A stretch of DNA of 64,000 bases from Burkholderia contaminans (GCF_029633825.1 NZ_CP090640.1:186001-250000), one strand, 5' to 3'; counted from the stretch's first letter, positions 37,559-49,216 are shown. Translations and numbers: made by a program. Notes: a model not told the origin generated them from the sequence alone.

Positions 37559-39536
<1,978 letters not shown>

Positions 39537-39578
39537 CGGGCCGCCCCGCCCGCGCCTCTCACGCATCACGGAGACACC

Positions 39579-39965
39579 ATGCAGCGCCACATGCTCAAAT
39601 CGAAGATCCACCGTGCGGCCGTCACGCACTGCGAGCTGCATTACGAAGGCTCGTGCGCGATCGACGAAGACCTGCTCGAAGCATCGGGCATCATCGAGAA
39701 CGAACGGATCGACATCTGGAACATCAACAACGGCGAGCGCTTCTCGACGTACGCGATCAAGGGTGAGCGCGGCAGCGGGATGATCTCGCTGAACGGCTCG
39801 GCCGCGCGTCGTGCGCAACTGGGCGACCTCGTGATCATCGCAGCCTTCGCGATGGTCGACGAAGCCGAGCTGCAGGCCGGCTGGAAGCCGAAGCTCGTGT
39901 TCATCGACGACGGCAACAAGATCAAGGGCCACCGCGATCACGTGCCGACGCAGAACTGGACCTGA
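39579..39965 (+). CDS. panD: Aspartate 1-decarboxylase precursor
   Basis: The 128-residue proenzyme cuts itself between Gly24 and Ser25 ([10 protein letters not shown]), making the pyruvoyl cofactor that decarboxylates aspartate to beta-alanine. The conserved SKIHRAAVT start and [17 protein letters not shown] block are intact. Its product feeds PanC directly. A bidirectional terminator follows. Confidence 0.97.
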   Translation: MQRHMLKSKIHRAAVTHCELHYEGSCAIDEDLLEASGIIENERIDIWNINNGERFSTYAIKGERGSGMISLNGSAARRAQLGDLVIIAAFAMVDEAELQAGWKPKLVFIDDGNKIKGHRDHVPTQNWT

Positions 39966-40022
39966 CCTGACCACCTGCCCGCGTGCCGTGGCGCGCGGGA
40001 GCGGCCGTGCCGCTCGTGGCCG

Positions 40023-40059
40023 AAGGGCCGGATGGCGTACTCGACGCCATCCGGCCCTT
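40023..40059. terminator. Bidirectional terminator between panD and the ParA-like gene
   Basis: AAGGGCCGGATGGCG and CGCCATCCGGCCCTT make a perfect 15-bp stem around a 7-nt loop, with short A and T tracts at its ends. The genes on either side converge. Confidence 0.85.
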
Positions 40060-40100
40060 TATCGTTTCATCGCGCGCCGCCCCGGCGGCGGCCGCGCGGA

Positions 40101-40769
40101 TCAGGACGCCTTGGCGGCCTTCTCCGCCTTCTCTGCTTTCGGCGCCCGGCGCTCGGCCCATTCGACGATCGGCCGCCACTGTTCGAGATCCTTCTCGACG
40201 CGGCTCTTCGCGACGTCCCACAGCGTCAGGCCGTGCGCGGCGATCTGCACGTAGTTCTGCGTGTCGCGCACGTAGCCGAGCACCGGCAGGCCGAGCCCTT
40301 CGACGAACCGGTGAAGCTGGTCGGACGAGCGCGTGCGCGCATCGACCCGCATCCCGACGATCCCGACCTCGACGCTGCCCTTGCGCACGGCCTTCTCGCC
40401 GGCGAGGCGCTCCAGAAACTGCTGCGTGGCCAGGATATCGAACATCGACGGCTGCAGCGGCACGATCACCTTGTCGGCCAGTTGCAGCGCGACGTTGAGC
40501 CGGTTGCCATGCAGGCCGGCCGGCGTATCGATCACCGCGTATTCGAGGCCGCGCGGCGGCTTCGTCGGCGCGTCCGGGTCGAGTTCCCATGCCTCGATCG
40601 GCGGCAATCCGGCCGGCCGCAGGTCGAGCCACGCATGCGCGGACTGCTGCCGGTCCAGGTCGGCGAGCGCGACCCACGCGCCCTGCGCCGCGAAATAGCC
40701 GGCAAGATTGGTGGACAGCGTGCTCTTCCCCACGCCGCCCTTCGGATTCGCCACCACGATCACCGTCAT
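40101..40769 (-). CDS. ParA/MinD-like P-loop ATPase
   Basis: The 222-residue protein begins MTVIVVANPKGGVGKSTLST, a deviant Walker A motif with the signature lysine, and has DTPAGLHGN as switch II. It resembles orphan ParA ATPases of the cobyrinic-acid synthase-like group. There is no parB partner or parS-like site nearby, so chromosome partition by this copy is unlikely; it may position some other cargo. The C-terminus is Lys/Ala-rich (KAEKAEKAAKAS). The ATG at 40769 is preferred to an extended start at 40865. Confidence 0.85.
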   Translation of the reverse strand: MTVIVVANPKGGVGKSTLSTNLAGYFAAQGAWVALADLDRQQSAHAWLDLRPAGLPPIEAWELDPDAPTKPPRGLEYAVIDTPAGLHGNRLNVALQLADKVIVPLQPSMFDILATQQFLERLAGEKAVRKGSVEVGIVGMRVDARTRSSDQLHRFVEGLGLPVLGYVRDTQNYVQIAAHGLTLWDVAKSRVEKDLEQWRPIVEWAERRAPKAEKAEKAAKAS

Positions 40770-40905
40770 GAATTCCCCCGAAAAAGCCGCGCGGCGCCCG
40801 CCGCATGGCAGGCGCCGCTCGATTGCGGATACAGGGAGCGATGATATCGGCAAACGGGGGGTCACCGGAACGGGTTGCGCCGCTCCGCGTACGCTTACCT
40901 ATCCC

Positions 40906-41319
40906 TTACGCACGCTGAACCGCGGCCTCCCGTGCGCCGAGCGCGAACGCGCCGCCGCCCAGCAGCGCCTGCACGGCGAGCGTGACAGCCCAGAACGCCG
41001 GATATTCCCAGCCGCCGTGCGGAGACGCGAAGCTCCAGCCGTTCGGCAGATGCGTAGCGGTTGCGCCGAGCATGAACGGCAGCAGCACGAGTGCGGCGAC
41101 GCGCACACGGAAGCCCGCAAGCAGCGCGAGGCCGCCGGCCAGCTCGACGAACGTCGTCAGGTACGCGAGCCAGCCCGGCAGGCCGATCGATGCAAAGAAC
41201 TGCGCGGTGCCGGGCAGCGTGAAGACGAACACCTTCTGCGCGACGTGCGCGAGGTACAGCACGCCGAGCGCGACGCGCAGCAGGGTCGCGGCGAAATCGT
41301 TGAGGCGATTGGGGTTCAT
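40906..41319 (-). CDS. DoxX-family membrane protein
   Basis: The 137-residue protein has four membrane helices and the DoxX pattern: RVALGVLYLAHVAQKV, then FVELAGGLALLAG and LPFMLGATATHLPNGW. The family is linked loosely to redox or thiol stress and to quinone-related membrane functions; no exact activity is known. The ATG at 41319 follows GGAATTCGCC; an upstream in-frame ATG at 41370 is less likely. Confidence 0.88.
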   Translation of the reverse strand: MNPNRLNDFAATLLRVALGVLYLAHVAQKVFVFTLPGTAQFFASIGLPGWLAYLTTFVELAGGLALLAGFRVRVAALVLLPFMLGATATHLPNGWSFASPHGGWEYPAFWAVTLAVQALLGGGAFALGAREAAVQRA

Positions 41320-41431
41320 GGCGAATTCCTTCGTGAGTGGTGTGAATGGCTTGCACTCTATTCGAATCAATTCGGCCGATAAACTCGCTAATTCGCTTTA
41401 ACTGATTCCCATGTGGAATTAATCGGGGCGT

Positions 41432-41459
41432 AAAAAAGGGGCATGACCGATCATGCCCC
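41432..41459 (-). terminator. Terminator of the tiny exported-protein gene
   Basis: GGGGCATGA and TCATGCCCC form a perfect 9-bp stem with a CCGA loop. On the minus strand it is followed by six T. It lies 11 bp after the 46-residue gene's stop. Confidence 0.85.
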
Positions 41460-41469
41460 GCAACCTGCT

Positions 41470-41610
41470 TCAGTAACCGCTCTTGCCTTGCGTGGCGTCG
41501 CCGGAACCGGTCTGGCTGCCGCCCGGTACGTACGAATCGCACGCGTGTGCAACCGCCGACACGCCCAGCAGCGCCGCGAGCAGCACGCTCCACCCCCATC
41601 GAGCCTTCAT
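41470..41610 (-). CDS. Tiny exported protein of 46 residues
   Basis: The protein starts MKARWGWSVLLAALLGVSAV, a clear signal peptide, likely cut after AHA, leaving a peptide of about 23 residues (CDSYVPGGSQTGSGDATQGK and three more). GGAGGAG stands 7 bp before the ATG and a good terminator follows, so it is a real gene although short. The Cys right after the signal could suggest a lipoprotein, but the lipobox is poor. I do not recognise a family. It lies 81 bp downstream of cobQ. Confidence 0.7.
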   Translation of the reverse strand: MKARWGWSVLLAALLGVSAVAHACDSYVPGGSQTGSGDATQGKSGY

Positions 41611-41691
41611 CGTCGCACTCCTCCGGGCGGACCTCCGCCCCTCTGTGTTGTACGCGATCCGGCGGAAAAAGCGAGCACGGCCCAACCCCCG

Positions 41692-43194
41692 TCAACGAAA
41701 CTCGGCGTACAGCGCGTCGAGGTCGAGATGGTTGGCGAACGAGTCGGCCAGCCGTTCGAGCGATGCCTCGCGCAGCGCCGGATAATCGATGCGCTCCGCG
41801 CCGTCGAGCCCGGCCCATGCGAGGAGCGCCGTGCAGGCGTCCGGCGAGTCGAACAGCCCGTGCACGTAGGTCGCGAGAATCTGGCCGTCGTCGGACACCG
41901 CGCCGTCGGGGCGTGTGCCGTCCTGCGCGGTGTCGGCTGCCAGCGCCAGCGCGGGCGACGCGAGCGCAGGCCCGTGCGTATCGCCCATGTGGATTTCGTA
42001 GCCGCGCACGGTAGCCCCGCCCGGCAGCGCGAGATGCCCTGTCACGTTCTTCAGCGTCTTGTCGGGCTGCAGCGTCGTGTCGAAATCGAGCAGGCCGAGC
42101 CCCGGCACGCTGCCGGGCGCCCCTTCGAGGCCGAGCGGATCGTCGAGCGTGCGGCCGAGCATCTGCATCCCGCCGCAGATGCCGATCACCTTGCCGCCGT
42201 AGCGCAGGTGGCGACGAATCAGCGTGTCCCAGCCCGCGTCGCGCAGCCACGCGAGGTCGCGCTGCACGCTCTTCGAACCGGGCAGGATCAGCAGGTCGGC
42301 GTCGGGCACGGGCCCGCTCTTCCAGTACGTGAATTCGACCTGCGGATGCGCGCGCAGCGGATCGAAATCGGTGTGGTTGCTGATGCGCGGCAGCGCCGGC
42401 ACGACCACGCGCAGCACGCCGGCATCGCCACGTGAGGCGGCGCTGCGTGCCTGAGCGGGCAGCATGTCCTCGGCGTCGAGCAGCAGCCCGTGCAGGTACG
42501 GCAGCACGCCGAACACGGGCTTGCCCGTCTGCGCGCGCAGCCAGTCGAGCCCCGGTTCGAGCAGCTTGAGGTCCCCGCGAAAACGGTTGATCACGAAGCC
42601 GCGCACGCGCGCACGCTCGCTGTCCGACAGGCACGCGAGCGTGCCGACCAGGTGCGCGAACACGCCGCCGCGGTCGATGTCGGCGACGAGCACGACCGGG
42701 CAATCGACGCGTTCGGCAAACCCCATGTTCGCGATGTCGCCGTCGCGCAGGTTGATCTCGGCAGGGCTGCCGGCGCCTTCGACGATCACCGTGTCGTAGC
42801 CGGCGCGCAGGCGCGCGTACGACTCGAGCACCGCGTCGAACGCGACCGGCTTGTAGTCGTGATACGCACGCGCATTGAGGTTCATGCGCGCCTTGCCGTG
42901 AATGATCACCTGCGCGCCGCGGTCGCTCGTGGGCTTCAGCAGCACGGGGTTGAAATCCGTATGCGGCGCGACGCCCGCGGCCAGGGCCTGCAGCGCCTGT
43001 GCGCGGCCGATCTCGCCGCCGTCGGCCGTCACCGCGCTGTTGAGCGCCATGTTCTGCGGCTTGAACGGCGCAACGCGCGCGCCGGCGCGGCGCGCGAGCC
43101 GACACAGGCCGGCAACCAGCGTGCTCTTGCCGGCATCGGACGTCGTGCCCTGGATCATCAGCGTGCCGCGCGGCCGCGGCTCGGGTGCATTCAT
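41692..43194 (-). CDS. cobQ: Cobyric acid synthase
   Basis: The 500-residue enzyme uses glutamine and ATP to amidate four side chains of adenosylcobyrinic a,c-diamide, giving cobyric acid. The ATP-binding start [20 protein letters not shown] and the glutaminase Cys in [10 protein letters not shown] are present; the late His and Glu complete a class I amidotransferase triad. [10 protein letters not shown] at 43194 was chosen as start over an in-frame ATG at 43245. It diverges from cobU across 74 bp. Confidence 0.95.
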   Translation of the reverse strand: MNAPEPRPRGTLMIQGTTSDAGKSTLVAGLCRLARRAGARVAPFKPQNMALNSAVTADGGEIGRAQALQALAAGVAPHTDFNPVLLKPTSDRGAQVIIHGKARMNLNARAYHDYKPVAFDAVLESYARLRAGYDTVIVEGAGSPAEINLRDGDIANMGFAERVDCPVVLVADIDRGGVFAHLVGTLACLSDSERARVRGFVINRFRGDLKLLEPGLDWLRAQTGKPVFGVLPYLHGLLLDAEDMLPAQARSAASRGDAGVLRVVVPALPRISNHTDFDPLRAHPQVEFTYWKSGPVPDADLLILPGSKSVQRDLAWLRDAGWDTLIRRHLRYGGKVIGICGGMQMLGRTLDDPLGLEGAPGSVPGLGLLDFDTTLQPDKTLKNVTGHLALPGGATVRGYEIHMGDTHGPALASPALALAADTAQDGTRPDGAVSDDGQILATYVHGLFDSPDACTALLAWAGLDGAERIDYPALREASLERLADSFANHLDLDALYAEFR

Positions 43195-43268
43195 CGTGTA
43201 GAGGTCGTCGCGAAGCAAAGGCCGCATTATCCCCCGCGCCGCCATGCCCGCGCCGTTACAATCACGCG

Positions 43269-43823
43269 ATGATTCCGCACGACCTCACCTTCGTCCTCGG
43301 CGGCGCGCGCTCGGGCAAGAGCGCACATGCCGAGCGGCTCGCCGCCGACAGCGGCCTCCCCGTCACCTACATCGCGACCGCGACCGCCGCCGATGCCGAA
43401 TTCGCGCAGCGCATCGCGCACCATCGCGCGCGCCGGCCGGCCGACTGGGGTTTCGCCGATGCCCCCGTCGACCTCGCCGGCACGCTTGCGCGGCTCGACG
43501 ATCCGCACGCGTGCCTGCTCGTCGACTGCCTGACGCTGTGGCTCACGAACCTGCTGTGCCCCGCCGACGGCGAACCGCTCGACGATGCGCAGTACGCGGT
43601 GCAGGTCGACCGGCTCGAGCACGCGTTGCGCGGCGCGCGCGCGAAGGTGATCGTCGTCAGCAACGAGATCGGGCTCGGCGTCGTGCCGCTTGGCTCGGTC
43701 ACGCGGCGCTATGTCGACGAACTCGGGCGCCTGAACCAGCGCGTCGCCGCGCTCGCCACGCGCGTGACGCTGCTCGTCGCCGGGCTGCCGCTCGAACTCA
43801 AGACGGGAGCCCCGTCATGCTGA
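43269..43823 (+). CDS. cobU: Adenosylcobinamide kinase/adenosylcobinamide-phosphate guanylyltransferase
   Basis: The 184-residue bifunctional enzyme (also called CobP) phosphorylates adenosylcobinamide and then attaches GMP, priming nucleotide-loop assembly. The P loop is GGARSGKS, followed by [16 protein letters not shown] and [11 protein letters not shown]. The ATG at 43269 was chosen. A -10-like TACAAT at 43257-43262 is so close that the mRNA could be leaderless. The 3' end overlaps cbiB by 7 bp. Confidence 0.95.
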   Translation: MIPHDLTFVLGGARSGKSAHAERLAADSGLPVTYIATATAADAEFAQRIAHHRARRPADWGFADAPVDLAGTLARLDDPHACLLVDCLTLWLTNLLCPADGEPLDDAQYAVQVDRLEHALRGARAKVIVVSNEIGLGVVPLGSVTRRYVDELGRLNQRVAALATRVTLLVAGLPLELKTGAPSC

Positions 43824-44761
43824 TGCTGTCGCTGCCCGTCGTCGCGATGTTCGCGGTCGCGGCCGTGATCATCGACCGCGCGATCGGCGAACCGGCCGGC
43901 TGGCACCCGCTCGTCGCATTCGGCCGCCTCGCCGCGCGCATCGAAGGCGCGCTGAACACGGGCCGGCGCGGCCGCGTGGTCGGCGTCGCCGCGTGGGTCG
44001 CGACGGTCGTGCCGCCGGTCGCCATCGCGGCATGGCTCACGACCGCGCTGCCGTGGCCGCTCGCAGCCGCGCTGCACATCGCGCTGTTGTGGTTCGCGCT
44101 CGGCGCGAAAAGCCTTGCCGACCACGTCGCGCCGATCGCTGCCGCCTTGCTGCGGCATGACCTCGGCGCCGCCCGCGCGCTGACCGCGCGCATCGTGTCG
44201 CGCGACACGAGCGACGCGGACGAAGGCGCGCTGTCGCGCGCGGCCGTCGAATCCGCGCTCGAGAACGGCAACGACGCGATCTTCGGTGCGCTGTTCTGGT
44301 TCGTCGTCGCGGGCGGTCCCGGCGCGCTGCTGTTCCGGCTCGCGAATACGCTCGACGCGATGTGGGGCTACCGCACGCCGCGCTTCCTGACCTTCGGCTG
44401 GGCCGCCGCGCGCCTCGACGACGCGTTGAACTGGATTCCCGCGCGCCTCACGGCCGCGAGCTACGCGCTGCTCGGCGACACGGCCGCCGCATGGCGCTGC
44501 TGGCGCACGCAGGCGCGCCACTGGGACAGCCCGAACGCAGGCCCGGTGATGGCTGCCGGTGCCGGCAGCCTGAACGTGCAGCTCGGCGGCCCGGCCGTCT
44601 ATCACGGCGAGATCGAGGATCGTCCCGCGCTCGGCACCGGCGCCGCGGCAACCGCCGTCCACATCGTCGCCGCACTGTCGCTCGTCACGCGCACGCTTGC
44701 CCTGTGGCTCGCGCTGCTGGTCGCGAGCGGCGCACTCGCCATGGCCACCCATCATGTCTGA
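43817..44761 (+). CDS. cbiB: Adenosylcobinamide-phosphate synthase (CbiB/CobD)
   Basis: The 314-residue membrane protein has several hydrophobic helices and the family blocks IDRAIGEPAGWHPLVAFGRL, SRDTSDADEGALSRAAVESA and NTLDAMWGYRT. It attaches the aminopropanol arm to adenosylcobyric acid in the inner membrane. The start overlaps cobU and the end overlaps the next gene by 8 bp, so the operon is translationally coupled. Naming varies: this is CbiB in Salmonella usage and CobD in Pseudomonas usage. Confidence 0.94.
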   Translation: MLMLSLPVVAMFAVAAVIIDRAIGEPAGWHPLVAFGRLAARIEGALNTGRRGRVVGVAAWVATVVPPVAIAAWLTTALPWPLAAALHIALLWFALGAKSLADHVAPIAAALLRHDLGAARALTARIVSRDTSDADEGALSRAAVESALENGNDAIFGALFWFVVAGGPGALLFRLANTLDAMWGYRTPRFLTFGWAAARLDDALNWIPARLTAASYALLGDTAAAWRCWRTQARHWDSPNAGPVMAAGAGSLNVQLGGPAVYHGEIEDRPALGTGAAATAVHIVAALSLVTRTLALWLALLVASGALAMATHHV

Positions 44762-45773
44762 CACCCGCATCGCACACGGCGGCAACCTGCATGAAGCCGC
44801 GCGCCGCCACGGCATTCCGTACGACGCATGGCTCGACCTGTCGACCGGCATCAATCCGGTCGGCTATCCGGTCCCGCCCGTCCCGGCCGACGCATGGCGC
44901 CGGCTGCCCGACGACGGCGACGGCCTCGCGGCCTGCGCCGCGCAGTACTACCACGCGCCCGATCCTGCACACGTGCTGCCGGTCGCCGGTAGCCAGGCAG
45001 CCATCCGCGCATTGCCCGCGTTGCTGCCGGCCGGCGACGCCGGCGTCGCGGCGCTCGCGTACGGCGAATACGCGCCCGCCTTTGCGCGCCACGGCCATCG
45101 CGTCGTCGCGCTCGACATCAATGCGGATACGCTGCCTGCGACGTTGCGTCACGTCATCGTCGGGAATCCGAATAATCCGACCGCCGAATTCGTGCCGGCC
45201 GAGCGCCTGCTCGCTTGGCACGCGCAACTGGCGGCGCGCGGCGGCACGCTGATCGTCGACGAGGCATTCGCCGATACGGGCGCGACACGGTCGCTTGCGC
45301 CGCACGTCGATCGCCCCGGACTCGTCGTGCTGCGTTCGGTCGGCAAGTTCTTCGGGCTCGCCGGCATCCGCGCAGGCTTCGTGCTCGCATGTCCTGACCA
45401 GATCGTTGCGCTGCGCGACATGCTCGGCGCGTGGACGGTCGGCGGCCCCGCCCGCCACGCGGTCGCCGCGGCGTTCGCCGATCGCGCATGGCAGGCCGCC
45501 GCCCGCGAACGGCTCGCGGCCGACGGCGAGCGGCTGGCCGCCTTGCTGCGCGCGCACGGCTTCGCGGTTCGCGCGACGCCGCTCTTCAGCTGGACCGATG
45601 ACCCGCGCGCCGCGGCACTGCATGCGGCACTCGCGGCATGCGGGGTCTGGACGCGGCACTTCCCGATACCGTCGAGCGTACGCATCGGCCTGCCGGGGAG
45701 CGAAGTGGAATGGCAGCGCCTCGGCGACGCGCTCGCGCGCTGCGTGCCGACGCTGCAACGGCAACCCGCATGA
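44754..45773 (+). CDS. cobC: Threonine-phosphate decarboxylase-like PLP enzyme (CobC/CobD)
   Basis: The 339-residue fold-type I enzyme resembles histidinol-phosphate aminotransferase, with HGGNLHEAARRHGIP and DLSTGINPVGYP at the start, VGNPNNPT in the middle, and the PLP lysine in VVLRSVGKFFGLAGIRAGF. It should make (R)-1-aminopropan-2-ol phosphate, the arm that CbiB attaches, which fits its place directly after cbiB. It overlaps cbiB upstream and btuF downstream (ATGA). Confidence 0.93.
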   Translation: MSDTRIAHGGNLHEAARRHGIPYDAWLDLSTGINPVGYPVPPVPADAWRRLPDDGDGLAACAAQYYHAPDPAHVLPVAGSQAAIRALPALLPAGDAGVAALAYGEYAPAFARHGHRVVALDINADTLPATLRHVIVGNPNNPTAEFVPAERLLAWHAQLAARGGTLIVDEAFADTGATRSLAPHVDRPGLVVLRSVGKFFGLAGIRAGFVLACPDQIVALRDMLGAWTVGGPARHAVAAAFADRAWQAAARERLAADGERLAALLRAHGFAVRATPLFSWTDDPRAAALHAALAACGVWTRHFPIPSSVRIGLPGSEVEWQRLGDALARCVPTLQRQPA

Positions 45774-46684
45774 ATCCACGCATGCTTCGCCGGCTCGCGC
45801 CAATCGCGCAACTCGTCGCGCTCGCCTACGCACCACTCGTCCACGCCGATGTCTCGACGCGCGACGACGCCGGCAACGCAGTCACGCTGCCGGCGCCCGC
45901 GCAGCGCGTGATCAGCCTCGCGCCGCACGCGACCGAACTCGTCTACGCGGCCGGCGGCGGCGCAAAGCTCGTCGGCACCGTCACGTACAGCGACTATCCG
46001 CCCGCCGCGCAAGCGATACCGCGCGTCGGCGACAACAAGGCGCTCGATCTCGAGCGGATCGCCGCGCTGAAGCCCGACCTGATCGTCGTCTGGCGGCACG
46101 GCAACGCCGAGCGGCAGACCGACGCGCTGCACGCGCTGCACATCCCGCTGTTCTTCAGCGAACCGAAGCATCTCGACGACGTCGCGTCGTCGCTGCGCCG
46201 GCTCGGCACGCTGCTCGGCACGCAACCGGCTGCCGATGCGGCCGCAGCCGCCTATACGCGCGACATCGCGGCGCTGCGCACGCGTTACTCAGCACGAACG
46301 CCCGTCACGATGTTCTTCCAGGTCTGGGATCGGCCGCTGATGACGCTCAATGGTGCGCACCTGATCAACGACGTGATCGAGCTGTGCGGCGGCCGCAACG
46401 TGTTCGCGTCGCTCAAGCCGCTCGTGCCGACCGTCACCGACGAGGCCGTGCTCGCGGCCAATCCGGAGGCGATCGTGACGACCAGTGCCGGTACGACGCG
46501 CTCCGACGAACCGCTGCCGAGCCTCGCGCGCTGGCGCGCGTGGCCCGCACTGACGGCCGTGGCACGCAACAATCTGTTCGCGATCGACGGCGATCTGCTG
46601 ACACGGCCGTCGCCGCGGATCGCGCATGGTGCGGCTGCGCTGTGCGAGGATCTCGACGCCGCGCGTGCGCGGCGGCCACGCTGA
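45770..46684 (+). CDS. btuF: Cobalamin ABC transporter substrate-binding protein
   Basis: The 304-residue protein has a signal peptide (LAPIAQLVALAYAPLVHA) and the periplasmic_binding_2 fold: RVISLAPHATELVYAAG, KPDLIVVW and ELCGGRNVFASL. It probably binds corrinoids in the periplasm for the BtuC/BtuD pair encoded on the opposite strand at 49217-51026. An iron-siderophore substrate is possible by family, but the cobalamin context argues against it. Its start overlaps the previous stop (ATGA). Confidence 0.9.
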   Translation: MNPRMLRRLAPIAQLVALAYAPLVHADVSTRDDAGNAVTLPAPAQRVISLAPHATELVYAAGGGAKLVGTVTYSDYPPAAQAIPRVGDNKALDLERIAALKPDLIVVWRHGNAERQTDALHALHIPLFFSEPKHLDDVASSLRRLGTLLGTQPAADAAAAAYTRDIAALRTRYSARTPVTMFFQVWDRPLMTLNGAHLINDVIELCGGRNVFASLKPLVPTVTDEAVLAANPEAIVTTSAGTTRSDEPLPSLARWRAWPALTAVARNNLFAIDGDLLTRPSPRIAHGAAALCEDLDAARARRPR

Positions 46685-46773
46685 TTTCCGGCGACTTGCG
46701 CGTTCATCGCGTGCCGGATGCCTGAGACGAATCGACCGCGCGCTGCATCGTTCGCACGCAGTGGCCAACGCGC

Positions 46774-47358
46774 CTATTCGTCCCAGTGCATCGCTTCCCA
46801 CGTTCGCGTGGCAGCATCCGCGCGCAGCCAGACGACACCCCCTGTCGGTACGGGGCGCGACAGCAACGTATCGAGCGGCACGCGCAATACATGCGATGCA
46901 AACGCACGGATCACGCCTGCATGCGTGACGACCCACTGCGGCCGGTCGAACTGCGCCACCGCGTCGACCCGACCCACGACCCGCGCGGCAAACCGCGCAA
47001 CGCTTTCGCCGCCATGCGCACACGCATGCATCAGATCGGCCGCCCACGCATCGAGCGCCGCGCGATCGATATCGTCCCAGCGCCGCATTTCCCACGCGCC
47101 GAAATCCATTTCCTGCCAGTCCGCGTCGCGCCGCAGCGGCACGTCGCATGCCCGCGCGAGCCGTTCGGCAACCGACGCGCAGCGCGTCAGCGGGCTCGTC
47201 CAGACCTGTTCGGGAAGCGGCGCACGGAGTGCCGACAGATGCGCGCGCACGGCCTGCGCGCCGGCATCGGCAGATGCAGCGAGCGGCACGTCGCTGCGTC
47301 CGTAGCAGATGCCCGGCTCGATACCGACGGCCGGATGACGGATCAGGACGACGTCCAT
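46774..47358 (-). CDS. cobC: Histidine phosphatase, probable alpha-ribazole phosphatase
   Basis: The 194-residue protein starts MDVVLIRHPAVGIEPGICYG. The usual RHG motif reads RHP, but the catalytic His and the second motif THAGVIRAF are present, as is MDFGAWEMRRWDDI. In the cobalamin operon context it most likely removes the phosphate from alpha-ribazole 5'-phosphate or adenosylcobalamin phosphate. It overlaps the cobS 3' end by 16 bp and is the last gene of the riboswitch-controlled operon. Confidence 0.88.
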   Translation of the reverse strand: MDVVLIRHPAVGIEPGICYGRSDVPLAASADAGAQAVRAHLSALRAPLPEQVWTSPLTRCASVAERLARACDVPLRRDADWQEMDFGAWEMRRWDDIDRAALDAWAADLMHACAHGGESVARFAARVVGRVDAVAQFDRPQWVVTHAGVIRAFASHVLRVPLDTLLSRPVPTGGVVWLRADAATRTWEAMHWDE

Positions 47359-48119
47359 CCGAGCACCACGAGATAGATCGCCAGTTCGCACAGTTGCTGT
47401 GTGAAGCCGAGACAGTCGCCCGTATAGCCGCCGATCCGCTTCACGAAGTAGCGGGCGGCCCACGCGCGCACGAGCACGAGCGCAACGCATGCGGCGGCGC
47501 CCATGCGCCAGTCGGGCCAGAACAGCCAGGGCAATCCGAACAGCGCCGCGACGCACGCCGCGCGTGCGCCCATTCGTTGCGCGACCGGCTTCGCCTTGCC
47601 CTCCGGCCGCACGTAGTCGAGCGTCATCAGCAGGCTCACAGCCACCGCCCGGCTCGCGGCGTGCGCGGCGATCATCGTCCACGCGGCACGCAACGGCAGC
47701 ATGGACGCGAGCGCCTGCCATTTCACGCCGAGCGAGATCACGAGCGCGACCGCACCGAACGTGCCGATCCGCGAGTCGTGCATGATGCGCAGCACGTCGT
47801 CGCGCGTATAGCCGCCGCCGAACGCGTCGCAGCTGTCAGCCAGGCCGTCCTCGTGAAAGGCGCCCGTGGCGAGCAGCGTCGCGGCCATCGACAACCCGAC
47901 CGCGATCGACGGCGGCAGCACGCGCAGCGCAGCGAGATAGACGAGCGCGCCCCACGCGCCGACGCATGCGCCGACGAGCGGGAAATAGCGGGCGGCCTGG
48001 TCGAGATCGCCGGCCGCGTAGCCGATCGAGCGCGGCACGGGCACACGCGTGAAATAGCCGAGCGCGACGAAGAAGTAGCGCAGTTCGGCCTGCACGCCGC
48101 GCGCGCGATCAGGCGTCAC
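47343..48119 (-). CDS. cobS: Adenosylcobinamide-GDP ribazoletransferase (cobalamin synthase)
   Basis: The roughly 258-residue membrane protein has the family markers ALGYFTRVPVP at the start, FHEDGLADSCDAFGGGYT, and LMTLDYVRPEGKAKP. It joins alpha-ribazole to adenosylcobinamide-GDP in the inner membrane, completing the nucleotide loop. The start is uncertain: the GTG at 48119 overlaps cobT by 11 bp, and a second in-frame GTG lies just ahead of QAELRYFF. A longer frame reading into cobT is rejected. Confidence 0.92.
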   Translation of the reverse strand: MTPDRARGVQAELRYFFVALGYFTRVPVPRSIGYAAGDLDQAARYFPLVGACVGAWGALVYLAALRVLPPSIAVGLSMAATLLATGAFHEDGLADSCDAFGGGYTRDDVLRIMHDSRIGTFGAVALVISLGVKWQALASMLPLRAAWTMIAAHAASRAVAVSLLMTLDYVRPEGKAKPVAQRMGARAACVAALFGLPWLFWPDWRMGAAACVALVLVRAWAARYFVKRIGGYTGDCLGFTQQLCELAIYLVVLGWTSS

Positions 48120-49164
48120 GATTGTCGACGCCGGCGGATTCGAAGCTCGCCATCTCCGTGAGGAATGCGGCGGCCGCACGCACGAGCGGCAGCGCGAGCG
48201 CGGCGCCCGTGCCTTCGCCGAGCCGCAGGTCGAGCGCGAGCAGCGGCTTCGCGCCGAAATGCTCGAGCATGCGCCGGTGCCCGGCCTCGTGCGACGCATG
48301 CGAGAACACGCAGTAGTCGCGCACGCCGGGCGCGATGCGCTCGGCAACCAGCAGCGCGGCCGTCGCGATGAAGCCGTCGACGAGGATCGTCATCCGCTCG
48401 CTCGCGGCCGCGAGATATGCGCCCGTCATCATCGCGATCTCGAAGCCGCCGAACGTTGCGAGCACGTCGAGCGGCGCAATCGCGTGCGAGTGCTTGACGA
48501 GCGCGCGTCCGAGCACCGCGCGCTTGTGCGCGAGGCCCTGGTCGTCGAGGCCCGTGCCGCGCCCGACGCACGCGTCGATCGGCACGCTGAGCAGGCGGCT
48601 CATCAGGCACGCAGCCGACGACGTATTCGCGATTCCCATCTCGCCGAAACCGATCACGTTCGTGCCGAGCGACGCATGCAGGCGCACGCGTGCCGCGCCG
48701 GCCGCGAGCGCCGTCATCGCCTCGTCGCGCGTCATCGCCGGCTCCGCCGCGAAGTTGCGCGTGCCGCGCGCGACCGGCAGCGACACCAGCCGGTCGGACA
48801 GCGGCAGCGGCGACGCAACACCCGCATCGACGATCTCGAGCGTACTCTGCGCGACACCGGAGAATGCGTTGATCGCCGCGCCGCCCGCGAGGAAGTTCGC
48901 GACCATCTGTGCGGTCACCGCTTGCGGATAAGGACTCACGCCCTCGGCGGCGATCCCGTGATCGCCGGCAAACACGATCATCACGGGACGCTGCACGACC
49001 GGCCGCTCGGTATGCTGGATCAGGCCGATCTGCAACGCGATCGCCTCGAGCTGGCCGAGGCTGCCGGGCGGTTTGGTCTTGTGGTCGATCACGTGCTGCA
49101 GGCGCTTGCGCAGCACCTCGTCGAGCGGCGCGATCGGCGGCGGGAAGTGGGTCGGGGTCGTCAT
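48109..49164 (-). CDS. cobT: Nicotinate-nucleotide-dimethylbenzimidazole phosphoribosyltransferase
   Basis: The 351-residue enzyme makes alpha-ribazole phosphate, the lower ligand of cobalamin. Family motifs are KTKPPGSLGQLE near the start, VFAGDHGIAAEGVS, and GFGEMGIANTSSAACL. MTTPTHFPPPIAPLDEVL at 49164 was chosen over an extended frame. It is followed by cobS with an overlap and preceded by the ABC ATPase gene. Confidence 0.95.
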   Translation of the reverse strand: MTTPTHFPPPIAPLDEVLRKRLQHVIDHKTKPPGSLGQLEAIALQIGLIQHTERPVVQRPVMIVFAGDHGIAAEGVSPYPQAVTAQMVANFLAGGAAINAFSGVAQSTLEIVDAGVASPLPLSDRLVSLPVARGTRNFAAEPAMTRDEAMTALAAGAARVRLHASLGTNVIGFGEMGIANTSSAACLMSRLLSVPIDACVGRGTGLDDQGLAHKRAVLGRALVKHSHAIAPLDVLATFGGFEIAMMTGAYLAAASERMTILVDGFIATAALLVAERIAPGVRDYCVFSHASHEAGHRRMLEHFGAKPLLALDLRLGEGTGAALALPLVRAAAAFLTEMASFESAGVDNRDA

Positions 49165-49216
49165 CAGGAAGCCGTGTCGTTGGCGCGGCATGCGCCGCGC
49201 ATCGAAAAAGGAAAGA

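Noticed and set aside
40101..40769. Chromosome-partition locus at the ParA-like gene
   Set aside because: No parB, no parS-like palindromes and no origin features are nearby.
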